A stretch of DNA of 64,000 nucleotides from Hyphomicrobiales bacterium (GCA_900466005.1 UEGQ01000021.1:1-64000), one strand, 5' to 3'. Shown: positions 32,280 to 40,320, counted from the first letter of the stretch. Program-made: numbers and translations. Notes: generated by a model not told the origin, from the letters alone.

Positions 32280-34460
32280 TCAGGTAAGCAGTACCGGCGC
32301 CTGGTCGCCGAAATCGTCGTGCAGCGTCTTCTGCGTCTTGAACTCGACGCTGTTTTCGTAGCTCCCGGCCCAATGGGCTTCCTCGACAGAGACCGGCTCG
32401 CCGGCGTCGATCCGGGCCTTGATCTCTTTCCATCGGTGGAACTTCTGCGCCGGCGTTGCGGCCTTTCGGATTGGCGCGACGTTGCCGCCGGGAGCCTTCG
32501 GAGAGAGATCGGCGAGGATCTGCGCGTGCAGATCGGCGGCACCCTCCGGCAGCGGCGCGGAGGAAGCCTCGCGTCCGACATCGAGGGCGGCGGCGATCTG
32601 TGGCGTCGAGTGCTGTTCCTCACGTTTCGGCAGGACAACGACGTTCGGGATGTCGCGCGCGGCGACTTCGAGCGCCTTTTCGATGAGCGCCGGCCCCGAG
32701 ATGATCTCCTTGATCTCCGCCTTGATCGGGTCGACCTTCTGCTTGGTGAGTTGCGCGTTCATTTCCTTGCGGGCGCGCTGCCAGGTCTGCGGATGGATGC
32801 CGGCAAGCTCGGGGCAGATCGCCTCGCCGAGATATGTCGCCTGGTCGAGGGTGAAGACGTGCGCGCGGCCGGCATCGTTCGGGTCCATCCGAACGAACAC
32901 CTCCTTGCCGGCGTCCAGTGCTCCGGAGCTGTAATAGTGGTGGTCGATCTCGATGCCGAACTTGGTCGTCTTGCGCCGGCCGTTGCGGCCGACTGCCGGC
33001 ATGAGCAGCACGTCCAGCGCACGTTCCTCGACCACGCGGATCGTCGTGTCCGATGCAGCTGCGACCTGGAACGGCGTCCGTTTCCCGAGCCCCTCGTGCT
33101 CGCGATGTTCGTACTTGTCGAGGCACCACCGGTCCGACAGCTCCTGGAACTTGGCGGCCGTGTACTGGACGTTGAAGGCTTCGGCCGTGTCCTGGCCGAG
33201 CCGTTGCGCAAAGGCCTTGCGATCCTCGATCGCCTTCCTGTCCGCAACGGAGTGACCGACGTAGCCGGGCAGCAGCGACACGAAACTGTGCTGGTAGGTC
33301 TTGATGGCGCGCTCGACATGCCCCTTCTGTGCGGGGCTGTAGGCGTCCGAAACGTCCGGCTCGATGCCGAGCGCCGCGAAAAGGCGCGTCGTCTCCTGTG
33401 CCTTGAAGTCCGAACCGTTGTCGGTCTTGATGACCTTAGGCACGCCCCATGCGAGGATTGCCTTGCGGATCAGCATGCCGACGGCCGATGCCCGCGGCGT
33501 CTTCGAGATGTAGACCAGCAAGCGGCGCGTCGCGAGGTCGAGGCAGACATAGACCGAGTGTCGGCCGTCGGTGCAGAGCGCATCGACCGGCGACGCGTCG
33601 ATCTGCCAGAGTTCGTTCGGTGCCGTGATGTCCGAATACATGCCGCGGCCGGACGGCGCCATGTGCGAGCGGAACTGGTCGGGGTTGGTCAGCTTCAGCA
33701 GCTCGACCTTGTGCTCTTCCTTCAGCTTTACGAGGAAGAGCTGGAAGGTGCGCAGCGAAGGAACCACGACGTGCTTTTCAACGCCGCTTGAATAGACCTT
33801 CAGGAACTCGCCGAAGTCGGCGCGGACCTGTGTGCGGACGGCATCGGCCGAGAGCTGCGGTGCATGGGCGATGAGGCCGAGAATGCGGCTGCGGACCTTT
33901 CCGTCGTTCGCCGTCTCCAGCACGCCGGTACCGGCACGGGCCTTGGACCGGTCGACCGCCAGCGCCTCGGTTCTGCCTTGCCGCTTGACGCTCAACCAGC
34001 GCCACAGCGTCCGCCGGCCGACGGCTGGAATGCGCGCCTTGACCCAATCCTCGACCTTGATCGAGCCCATGTCGTACTTGTCGCAGAACACCGCGATGCA
34101 GCCCTGGCGATTGATGCGCAGGCCACGTTCGAAGAGTTCGAAGGCGGCGACGATCGCGAGCCGTGCGTCGCGTTCCTCGCCGGCCCGGCCGGTGGCGATC
34201 GGCGCGTCGGTCTCGATGGGCCGTGCGACCGGCTCGGCGCCGATCGTCATGTGCTTCTGGACATAGGCGACCTGCGCCAGCGTCGGCAGGATGCGATAGT
34301 GGTATTCCATGCCGCCGCCGCGCCCCTGCCGCTTGCGGGCATAGGTCGGATGGCTGTTCCAGGCTTCGCGGTCGGCCAAACGGATCATCGCGCTCTCAGT
34401 CTCCGGCATGTCCGGCAGCTTCTCTGCGGCAATCTCGCGGGCTGTCAGCCAGTGTTTCAA
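32280..34460 (-). CDS. MuA-like DDE transposase
   Basis: This 726-residue protein has an N-terminal winged HTH (about 1-70) followed by MuA DNA-binding domains. The catalytic core has Asp288 in ELWQIDASPVD, Asp347 in IKTDNGSDF and Glu383 in QKGHVERAIKT, spacing DD35E. The mu-C barrel comes after, then a Lys-rich C-terminal part that in MuA contacts MuB and ClpX. The start codon is TTG with GGAGGT 5 bases before it, which may keep transposase low. It cuts the phage ends and joins them to the target. Confidence 0.95.
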   Translation of the reverse strand: MKHWLTAREIAAEKLPDMPETESAMIRLADREAWNSHPTYARKRQGRGGGMEYHYRILPTLAQVAYVQKHMTIGAEPVARPIETDAPIATGRAGEERDARLAIVAAFELFERGLRINRQGCIAVFCDKYDMGSIKVEDWVKARIPAVGRRTLWRWLSVKRQGRTEALAVDRSKARAGTGVLETANDGKVRSRILGLIAHAPQLSADAVRTQVRADFGEFLKVYSSGVEKHVVVPSLRTFQLFLVKLKEEHKVELLKLTNPDQFRSHMAPSGRGMYSDITAPNELWQIDASPVDALCTDGRHSVYVCLDLATRRLLVYISKTPRASAVGMLIRKAILAWGVPKVIKTDNGSDFKAQETTRLFAALGIEPDVSDAYSPAQKGHVERAIKTYQHSFVSLLPGYVGHSVADRKAIEDRKAFAQRLGQDTAEAFNVQYTAAKFQELSDRWCLDKYEHREHEGLGKRTPFQVAAASDTTIRVVEERALDVLLMPAVGRNGRRKTTKFGIEIDHHYYSSGALDAGKEVFVRMDPNDAGRAHVFTLDQATYLGEAICPELAGIHPQTWQRARKEMNAQLTKQKVDPIKAEIKEIISGPALIEKALEVAARDIPNVVVLPKREEQHSTPQIAAALDVGREASSAPLPEGAADLHAQILADLSPKAPGGNVAPIRKAATPAQKFHRWKEIKARIDAGEPVSVEEAHWAGSYENSVEFKTQKTLHDDFGDQAPVLLT

Positions 34461-34599
34461 AGGACACCTCCGGAAACTGTGACCTGCACGCCCGCCGCAG
34501 GGGGGGTGGCACGGCGGGCGCGCAGGATCTCCGCACCGGACGAGAAACCGGATCGGCGCGGAATGGCGTGGAATGGATGAGGAATCGGTCTAGGCTGGC

Positions 34600-34633
34600 G
34601 GCGTCGGGAGGCGCGGCACTGCCTCCCGACGCC
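34600..34633. terminator. Perfect 13-bp inverted repeat between transposase and moron
   Basis: GGCGTCGGGAGGC and GCCTCCCGACGCC flank an 8-base loop with no mismatch. It lies 41 bases before the + strand gene and 140 bases before the transposase. There is no T-run on either side, so it could be a terminator working both ways, an insulator of the + strand gene, or an attenuator of early transcription into transposase. Confidence 0.5.
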
Positions 34634-34673
34634 TGTCATCACCCCGCGAGACGAGCACGAGGAGACGATTGAA

Positions 34674-35069
34674 ATGGACGAGAAAGCGGTTTTGGATCGC
34701 CTAGAAGACCTCGACAACGAACTGACCGGAACGCATGCGATCGCTTGCAATTCGTATTGGCCGGCAACTGCTGTCGCCTGCGCGCTGTTGGACAAGGGCG
34801 TGATCGACAAAGCCAACTTGCTGAAGATCGTCGACACGCTCATGGCGACGGCCTCTGCGTTCTCCGTGACCGAAGAAATTGACGCATCATATTCCGCGCA
34901 CTCTCTTGAAATCTTTCGTCTTCAACTCGAACAGTTGAACCTGCGGCCGGGCCATGTCCTTGAGGAGCTCGAAAGAGTTGAGCGAGGTGCGGCGCTACAG
35001 GCTGATCAGTACCATCAGATGCTGAAACGCGAGCGGCGCGATAATCCCGGAGGAGCTGAGACGACATGA
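34674..35069 (+). CDS. Moron-like + strand gene, unknown (131 aa)
   Basis: This gene runs against the flow of the whole early operon. It begins MDEKAVLDRLEDLDNELTGT and is acidic and helical with a coiled coil near the end (LEELERVERGAALQADQ). GAGGAG lies before the ATG. Position between transposase and upstream early genes on the opposite strand, behind a strong inverted repeat, fits a moron expressed in the lysogen. Function unknown; an exclusion or host-fitness gene is possible. Confidence 0.7.
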   Translation: MDEKAVLDRLEDLDNELTGTHAIACNSYWPATAVACALLDKGVIDKANLLKIVDTLMATASAFSVTEEIDASYSAHSLEIFRLQLEQLNLRPGHVLEELERVERGAALQADQYHQMLKRERRDNPGGAETT

Positions 35070-35090
35070 GTTTTTGGCGGTCCTTCCGGA

Positions 35091-35288
35091 TCATGCGACA
35101 CCTGCTGCGGCGAGAAGAATGACGAGGGCGGCGAGGAGCGCGAGCGCGAAGCATCCGAACATGAGGGTCGAGACCCACAGCGGCCGGCGGGTCTGCCGCC
35201 GGTAGGCGACGACGGCGGCAACCGTGGCGGTCGTCCAGATGAGGAAGATCCCGCCGGCTGTCTGCAGGAAGGTCGCGCTCTCGCTCAT
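35091..35288 (-). CDS. Small two-helix membrane protein (65 aa)
   Basis: It starts MSESATFLQTAGGIFLIWTT and has two transmembrane helices (about 7-28 and 40-62) with a basic loop (YRRQTRRP). TGATG junction with the gene before. A membrane role early in infection is inferred only from topology. Confidence 0.6.
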   Translation of the reverse strand: MSESATFLQTAGGIFLIWTTATVAAVVAYRRQTRRPLWVSTLMFGCFALALLAALVILLAAAGVA

Positions 35289-35824
35289 CAATGTGCCCCT
35301 TCGAGCGTGTTGGCGAGATCGCGCAGACGCTGCGCCACAATGCGCTTGGCCTCGGCTTCGAAATCGCGGGCGAGCTTGGCCTTGGCGTCCCGAAGCATGC
35401 CGTCGATCAGCGCAGCCGTCGGATCGGCCGTCTCCTCGGCGGGAAAATCAGGCGTAAAGAACGGTGTCTTCGGCGCGGTCTCTTCGCCGGGCGTCAGCTC
35501 GCGTTCGAGCAGTTCGACGATTTCGGAATCGACCTCGTCGACCACGGATGCGCGCTGCGGATCGACCGGCGCCGGCCGTTTGGCCTTTGCCCCGCCGGGC
35601 CGGAAGACATCGCCCTTGCGCACGTTGTCGATCCATTGCGACATGACCGGCTGCAGCGGCGGATCGATGCCGAGCCGGGAGATGTCGTTGCAGAACAGGC
35701 GGTGGATGACCGACGTGCCGAACTGGCCTTCCACGGCCTTGTCGAAGGCTGCCTGCAGGGCCGGCATGGCCCGCGCCGGAAGATTGTCGAAATAAGGGAT
35801 TTCACGAGGATTTCTGCGGTTCAT
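35288..35824 (-). CDS. Unknown early protein (178 aa)
   Basis: It begins MNRRNPREIPYFDNLPARAM. It has a helical N-terminal half, an acidic Pro/Thr-rich middle (ELTPGEETAPKTPFFTP) and a C-terminal coiled coil. ATGA and TGATG junctions tie it into the early operon. No family recognised. Confidence 0.6.
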   Translation of the reverse strand: MNRRNPREIPYFDNLPARAMPALQAAFDKAVEGQFGTSVIHRLFCNDISRLGIDPPLQPVMSQWIDNVRKGDVFRPGGAKAKRPAPVDPQRASVVDEVDSEIVELLERELTPGEETAPKTPFFTPDFPAEETADPTAALIDGMLRDAKAKLARDFEAEAKRIVAQRLRDLANTLEGAH

Positions 35825-36285
35825 CGCTTGGCTCTCACTCTTGCTTCGAGCGCCTGCCGGCGTGCGGCGATCTCGCGCTCATGTTCTTCGATCAGGTGCA
35901 GTTCGATCAGGTCGCGGTAGCGCTCTGGCACGGCCACGAACCCGAAGCCGTTGGTCACGAGCCCCATCAGCTCGTGCGCGCCGGTGGCCTCGATCAGCGC
36001 GATGAAGGCGTCGAGCGAGATCCGGTGCTGGCCGGAAGCCTCGCTCGCCCACTTGTTGAGCGTGTCTTCCGAAACCGTACGGCCGAGGAATTCGCTCATT
36101 CTCCGGGCGACATCCGCCCGCTGCAGGCCGCGATCTCTCGCGTCCTTCATTGCCCGGCTGATGGAGCGGGCAATACGGTTGTCGAGTGCGCCGCGACCGG
36201 CCACATCCTCGCTGTAGCCTGCGGCCACTTGCGGCGGCTCCCAGGCAAACAGGTCGGCTGTCATGGTGTCGCGGCGGCGGGCCAT
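35821..36285 (-). CDS. HTH early protein (154 aa)
   Basis: It begins MARRRDTMTADLFAWEPPQV and contains an HTH-like stretch (RADVARRMSEFLGRTVSEDT then LNKWASEAS) and a helical C-terminus with HLIEEHEREIAARRQALEAR. TAATG joins it to the ParB-like gene. It may partner that protein in DNA binding. Family not named with confidence. Confidence 0.65.
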   Translation of the reverse strand: MARRRDTMTADLFAWEPPQVAAGYSEDVAGRGALDNRIARSISRAMKDARDRGLQRADVARRMSEFLGRTVSEDTLNKWASEASGQHRISLDAFIALIEATGAHELMGLVTNGFGFVAVPERYRDLIELHLIEEHEREIAARRQALEARVRAKR

Positions 36286-37232
36286 TACCTGCGGCCCTTT
36301 CTGGATGCCTGCCAGCGGTCTATCGACGCCTCGTTGAGGTCGAAGAAGTGATCCTGGTCCGACGTCGGCAGGCGGGAGAATGTCTGGTGGATGACCTCCC
36401 ACTTCGAGGGCGCGTTGCGCGTCCGGCCGTCGAGAAGGTCGAGTGCCTCGTCGACGCCTCCGGCTTTGTCAGCGAGGATAAGGTCGAGGACCGAGACCTG
36501 GCGGTCGGTCGGCTTGAGGGTGGCGAGCTTGTAGAGTTCGCCCTCGGACCGTGCCATCCAGTGGAGCGCGATACGGTCGCGCTGCAGGGACGGGATCGAG
36601 GCGATCTTGAGTGCGCGGAAGACCCCGGCGCGGGATATGCCGAGGAAGGCCTGTGCGGCCTCGGAAAAGCTGGCTTCGAACTCACCGGCGAGGATCAGAT
36701 CGAGGTCGAGAGGCGTTCCCGGCCGGTCGAGGTCCGATGCCGTGAGTCTAAACTTTAGACTCGCGTCCGGATCTCTCGCATCGGCGGACCTGGGGCCTGG
36801 CTTCAAGTGTGGCTTGGCAGCCCGGTAGATGTCGCACCAGTCGGCGATGGCCACAGCGCGGTCGAGTGCCGACAAGACAACCCGTGCCATGTTCTCCGAG
36901 ATCGAGCGCAACCGGCGCCGGGCGTCGGTGGCGAACTCGGCCTCCTCTTTGACGATGGCATTGATCCCGGCGTTGCCGTTGAAGGCCGCGGCCTGCAGAC
37001 GAAGGGAGCCGAAGATCAACCAGTGCCGTCCGATCGCATCGGCGCGCGGAACAATCTCGATGGGCTGCAGTTGGCCGTGGACCGCCATATCCTCAGCCAT
37101 GGCCTCGACGTCGGAACGGCTGTGCTGGCGGTGGTGAGCGGGGATGTCGATTGAGGTGACGGGAACGGAGGTGATCGCGGGCGCTTTCGGCGCGCTGGCA
37201 ACGGCGGCGGCTTTTGTGGACATTGCGGTCAT
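36285..37232 (-). CDS. ParB-like nuclease-domain protein
   Basis: This 315-residue protein has a ParB/Srx N-terminal domain (about residues 20-110) with IDIPAHHRQHSRSDVEAMAE, GQLQPIEIVP and LIFGSLRLQAAAFNG. A HTH region follows around FSEAAQAFLGISRAGVFRAL. It resembles ParB-like proteins found in transposable phages between Ner and MuA. It may bind phage DNA and help early replication or silencing. No partition partner (ParA) is next to it. Confidence 0.8.
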   Translation of the reverse strand: MTAMSTKAAAVASAPKAPAITSVPVTSIDIPAHHRQHSRSDVEAMAEDMAVHGQLQPIEIVPRADAIGRHWLIFGSLRLQAAAFNGNAGINAIVKEEAEFATDARRRLRSISENMARVVLSALDRAVAIADWCDIYRAAKPHLKPGPRSADARDPDASLKFRLTASDLDRPGTPLDLDLILAGEFEASFSEAAQAFLGISRAGVFRALKIASIPSLQRDRIALHWMARSEGELYKLATLKPTDRQVSVLDLILADKAGGVDEALDLLDGRTRNAPSKWEVIHQTFSRLPTSDQDHFFDLNEASIDRWQASRKGRR

Positions 37233-37534
37233 GCAACGCTCCTGGCGTTGTCAGTTGACGCGCCGTGTTTTTGACTCGCCTTGCCTTTCCTGTTGCTGAT
37301 AGTCTCCGATCCGTCATGACGACCGTGTGTGTAGGCGTCCGGAAACATCTCCCGGAACGGCACGCCGAGCGCCTGGGCTATCGCCTCGGCACCTGGCCTG
37401 CTCGCTCCGATGATCCCGGCTCTGCAGGCACTGTCGTAAAGGCCAGCATCGCGGGCAATTCCGGTCAGCGTCTTGTTCTGCCGGAGTAGCTCTTTCTTGA
37501 TGGTCTCACGATCCCACTTCCGTGTGGTCGTCAT
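37229..37534 (-). CDS. ner: Ner-like negative regulator
   Basis: This 101-residue protein has the Ner/Nlp HTH in KWDRETIKKELLRQNKTLTG and IARDAGLYDSACRAG. In Mu, Ner represses both the early promoter and the repressor gene. It is the first gene of the early operon, facing the repressor across a 239-base operator region. Confidence 0.85.
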   Translation of the reverse strand: MTTTRKWDRETIKKELLRQNKTLTGIARDAGLYDSACRAGIIGASRPGAEAIAQALGVPFREMFPDAYTHGRHDGSETISNRKGKASQKHGASTDNARSVA

Positions 37535-37613
37535 GATGGCTCCCTTGAAATTCTGACCTCTGCAAAGGTCGGTTGGCTTGGGGGTTGGTGTTGAAACTGT
37601 GTCGCAACTGATA

Positions 37614-37705
37614 TTCGCAAAAACTCACGAACCAGGCAAGTGATATTCGCGAATTTTCAGCGTCAGAGTTCCGAATGTGGCGTAGCGCTCGCGTATTTTC
37701 GCGAA
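37614..37705. promoter_or_regulatory. Operator region with TTCGCGAA palindromes
   Basis: The control region between ner and the repressor holds TTCGCAAA at 37614 and perfect TTCGCGAA at 37647 and 37698. Two further close copies lie in the repressor start (ATTCGCGAG near 37822 and TTCGCGAA at 37858). TGATATTCGC repeats at 37609 and 37642, 33 bases apart. These are the likely sites for the repressor or Ner. Confidence 0.65.
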
Positions 37706-37773
37706 TGCTAGGAAAAACATGCGCTTAGCTGGCAGTTGGCTGGTGTGTCGAAAGTCTGACGGCGGGTCAGAGT

Positions 37774-38442
37774 ATGGTGAGTTTGGTTATGGAGAGACTC
37801 GATCCGGAGTTTGGCGCGAGAATTCGCGAGGCAATTGGCACCGAATCGGTGAATGCATTCGCGAAAAGATGCGAACTCCCTGAGGCGACGCTGCGTGGCT
37901 ACTTGAAGGGCAAGTATCCAACTGCGGACAAGGCGCTGCGTATCGCCGAGACGTCCGGCGTGGCAGTAGAGTGGCTCATAGCTGGCAAAGGGCCGGTGCG
38001 CGGCCAGGATCAAGCATCAACGATGCCTGACCTAACCCTAATCGAGCGGCTCGACGTCGAAGCGTCGGCCGGTGCAGGTTCACTCGTCGAAAACGAACAA
38101 GCGCTGGATTTTGTGGCGTTTCAAACACGTTGGCTGCGTCGCAAAGGTATCAATCCAGCCGCTGTTCGCTTGCTCAACATCCGCGGCGACAGTATGGAGC
38201 CGACGATCCGCGACGGAGATATCGCCCTCGTCGACACGTCGATCCGGCACATCATCGACAACGCGATCTACGTTCTCGTCGTCGGGAACAGGCTATTGAT
38301 TAAGAGAATTCATATACTTATGAGCGGCGCTCTTCGCCTGATCAGCGACAACGCGCTCTATCCACACGAGGACATTCCGGCCAACGAGGCCGAGTTCGTC
38401 CGCGTCTCGGGCCGTGTCGTGTGGTTCGGTCGGTCTATTTGA
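37774..38442 (+). CDS. Phage repressor, HTH + S24 (LexA-like) peptidase
   Basis: This 222-residue protein has an N-terminal HTH (NAFAKRCELPEATLRGYLKG) and a C-terminal S24 domain with Ser140 in IRGDSMEPTIRDGD and Lys177 in RLLIKRI. ASAGAG (residues 97-102) supplies an Ala-Gly bond for self-cleavage. This predicts induction by RecA/SOS, unlike the Mu c repressor. ATG 37789 (GGTGAG before it) is an alternative start. It faces ner across the operator region. Confidence 0.9.
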   Translation: MVSLVMERLDPEFGARIREAIGTESVNAFAKRCELPEATLRGYLKGKYPTADKALRIAETSGVAVEWLIAGKGPVRGQDQASTMPDLTLIERLDVEASAGAGSLVENEQALDFVAFQTRWLRRKGINPAAVRLLNIRGDSMEPTIRDGDIALVDTSIRHIIDNAIYVLVVGNRLLIKRIHILMSGALRLISDNALYPHEDIPANEAEFVRVSGRVVWFGRSI

Positions 38443-38454
38443 GGGGATTAAGAC

Positions 38455-38760
38455 ATGCGTGTTGGCATCATCGTGTTTTTCTCGGCTGTTCTCGGGTTCT
38501 CCGGGGCTTTCGCGTCGGGTCGATCGTGGGGAGACCTTGTCACTATGACAACGAGTGCCAAGCTTTGTAATATCGATCTCAATCCGACGACTGCGAAGTG
38601 GGCTGACAGCATGCTCGACCTTATCGACGATGCTCAGCGAGACCAGTTCATCGAGCGCGTCGAGGGTGACTTCTCGGCGCTGAAAAGCCAAAGTGCACAG
38701 GCGGTTATCGATTACTGCTGGACGGTACACGAGACGCTGCACGGTTCCGGCTGGCTATAG
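38455..38760 (+). CDS. Secreted small protein, possible lysogenic-conversion gene
   Basis: This 101-residue protein has a signal peptide (MRVGIIVFFSAVLGFSGAFA). The mature part has two cysteines, in SAKLCNIDL and VIDYCWTVHE, likely forming a disulphide in the periplasm. It follows the repressor by 12 bases on the same strand, so it should be made in the lysogen. Function unknown. Confidence 0.75.
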   Translation: MRVGIIVFFSAVLGFSGAFASGRSWGDLVTMTTSAKLCNIDLNPTTAKWADSMLDLIDDAQRDQFIERVEGDFSALKSQSAQAVIDYCWTVHETLHGSGWL

Positions 38761-38831
38761 CGTCAGTTTCCAGTTTGAGGCTGGGATTTATTGAATTCAT
38801 TGCGTTGTTAAGTGGAAACCATGTTTCCGGT

Positions 38832-38971
38832 AACTCCGACTTCGCGTCAGCGTTCGCTGTAGCTGACTTCGGAGTTCGCGCCCTAGGTAGCAGCCCAGTT
38901 TTTCGGCAAAGCCTTGATATGGTGCGAGATTTCAAGAAGCGCTTAACTCCGAACCGATTTCGGAGTTCGCG
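38832..38971. repeat. Two copies of an AACTCCGA/TCGGAGTT inverted repeat
   Basis: The first copy has AACTCCGA at 38832 and TCGGAGTT at 38869, with an inner GTCAGC/GCTGAC pair. The second is compact: AACTCCGAA-CCGAT-TTCGGAGTT at 38945-38967. TTCGGAGTTCGCG occurs at 38868 and 38959, exactly 91 bases apart. Possible protein sites or terminators at the repressor-side end of the prophage. Confidence 0.6.
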
Positions 38972-39043
38972 TCTATACTATCTCGGGTGAGGCGCTGGCC
39001 TGCGGACGCCGCGCCGAGAGGTTCGGACTCTAAAACCCGCGCC

Positions 39044-39184
39044 TGCCATCTGATCTTGCGTCCGTTCTCGCGGCGTTGATCACTAACGATCCTTCGAAAA
39101 GCCTTCTAATCTCGGCCTTTTCCCGACCGTTCCCGCCAATTCCCGGATATTCCCGACCTGTGCCATCTGTTATTGCGGGTTACA
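39044..39184. other. Putative prophage left end with MuA-type sites
   Basis: TGCCATCTGATCTTGCG (39044) and TGCCATCTGTTATTGCG (39161) are near-repeats 117 bases apart, like Mu L2 and L1. Between them TTCCCG occurs four times at exact 10-base spacing (39120, 39130, 39140, 39150). The proposed last phage base is 39184 (minus strand begins TGTAACCCG); the next five bases, CTTGA, would be the duplicated target. Confidence 0.6.
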
Positions 39185-39295
39185 CTTGAGGGATTTTTGA
39201 CAATCTGGCGGAGCCACGGATTGCGGCAAGCCCTTGCCGTGGGTGGCGGGAGTTACACGGCCAAAGCGGAAATAACGACGGCAGAAAAGCAAGAA

Positions 39296-39371
39296 TGGTG
39301 GGCCCGGAGGGACTCGAACCCCCAACCAAGCGGTTATGAGCCGCCGGCTCTGACCATTGAGCTACAGGCCC
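39296..39371 (-). tRNA. tRNA-Ile2 (anticodon CAU, lysidine type)
   Basis: A 76-base tRNA with encoded CCA. The acceptor stem is GGGCCTG/CGGGCCC with one GT pair. The anticodon arm GGCTCATAACC carries CAT. The body (GGTTAG-type D loop, CGCTTGGTTGG after the anticodon) matches the tRNA-Ile2 class of bacteria, not initiator or elongator Met. C34 would be changed to lysidine by TilS so that it reads AUA. Confidence 0.9.
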
Positions 39372-39521
39372 GGCGCAAGGCGCCGCCGGCGGCAATGGTC
39401 CCCGCCGGCAAGGACCCGCTCTAACGCAATTCGCGGGAGGCGACAAGCCATTGCCGCAATGGCTACACAATCACCCGCCATCACGCTATGCGAAGGGACC
39501 GATCAACGAGAGGACTAGACG

Positions 39522-40262
39522 ATGACGAGCCGTATCCTGCCTTCCCTCGCCTTCGCGGCGCTCGCCTGCGCCACCACGCTTTCCCCCGCCGCCGCTTTCG
39601 CCGAAGAGGAAAAGCTGCGCGAAGCCACCATCATCGTCTCCGGCGAGGGCGAGGCGAAACTGGCGCCCGATCTCGCGGTCCTTTCCTTGAGCGTCCTGCG
39701 CGAGGCGCCGACCGCCGCCGAGGCGCTCGCCGCCAACACCGAGGCGATGGGCAAGGTCATCGCCGAACTGAAGGCGGGCGGCATCGAGGCGCGCGACCTG
39801 CAGACCAGCGATTTCTCGGTCATGCCGCGCTACCGCGACCGCAACGACGACGAAGAGATCCGCGAGCCGGAGATCATCGGCTATGCGGTCACCAACGGGC
39901 TCACAGTCAGGGTGCGCGATCTCGGCAAGCTCGGCGCGATCATCGACCAGTCGGTGCGGCTCGGCGTCAACCAGGGCGGCAGCATCGTCTTCACCAACGA
40001 CGAGCCGGACGCCGCGATCAACGAGGCCCGCAAGGCGGCCGCCGCCGAGGCGATCGCCAAGGCGAAGACGCTCGCAGACGCCGCCGGCGTGACGCTCGGC
40101 CGCGTGGTGGAGATCAGCGAGAACTTCGCCCGGCCGATGCCGCAGCCGATGTTCCGCGCCGCCATGGAGAAGGACATGATGGCCGGAGCGCCGGCACCGA
40201 TCGAGGCCGGCGAGAACAGCTACAGCGTGACGGTCAACATCACCTACGCCATCAAGCAATAG
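39522..40262 (+). CDS. SIMPL domain (DUF541) periplasmic protein
   Basis: This 246-residue protein has a signal peptide (through AAAFA) and a mature SIMPL/DUF541 domain from ATIIVSGEGEAKLAPDLAVL to the end. Members are periplasmic or outer-membrane-linked proteins of unclear role, some tied to oxidative stress. GAGAGGA precedes the ATG. It converges with the next gene on a strong hairpin. Confidence 0.9.
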   Translation: MTSRILPSLAFAALACATTLSPAAAFAEEEKLREATIIVSGEGEAKLAPDLAVLSLSVLREAPTAAEALAANTEAMGKVIAELKAGGIEARDLQTSDFSVMPRYRDRNDDEEIREPEIIGYAVTNGLTVRVRDLGKLGAIIDQSVRLGVNQGGSIVFTNDEPDAAINEARKAAAAEAIAKAKTLADAAGVTLGRVVEISENFARPMPQPMFRAAMEKDMMAGAPAPIEAGENSYSVTVNITYAIKQ

Positions 40263-40278
40263 GCCGAAAAAATGCGAA

Positions 40279-40320
40279 CGGCCGCCCCTGCCCGGACCTG
40301 ACCCGAGGCAGGAGCGGCCG
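40279..40320. terminator. Bidirectional hairpin between convergent genes
   Basis: CGGCCGCCCCTGCC and GGCAGGAGCGGCCG pair over 14 positions with one mismatch across a 14-base loop, between the SIMPL gene and the opposing secreted-protein gene. Confidence 0.7.

Larger units (their letters stand above)
1..39184 (-). mobile_element. Mu-like transposable prophage (siphophage tail), right end outside window
   Basis: A continuous block of phage genes runs on the minus strand from the early region on the right to the tail genes on the left. It contains MuA, MuB, Ner, GemA, Mor/C, Mu gp25-29 homologues, Mu F, I/Z and T head genes, Mu G and gp36-like proteins, and a lambda/GTA-like long-tail module. 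This gene order is that of B3/RcapMu-type transposable phages. The proposed left terminus is 5'-TGTAACCCG on the minus strand, starting at 39184, about 110 bases from a tRNA gene. The other terminus lies before base 1. About 39 kb is visible, close to full length for such phages. Nearly all genes are intact, the exception being a methylase remnant at 1-439. The exact end is inferred; the prophage itself is certain. Confidence 0.95.

Noticed and set aside
39299..39371. tRNA-Met by its CAT anticodon
   Set aside because: The body matches the tRNA-Ile2 class, with the arm around CTCATAA and CGCTTGGT, rather than initiator or elongator Met.
39296..39371. tRNA as the attachment site of the prophage
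   Set aside because: The element is a MuA-type transposing phage with no tyrosine integrase, and no tRNA-end repeat is seen; closeness to the tRNA is probably chance.
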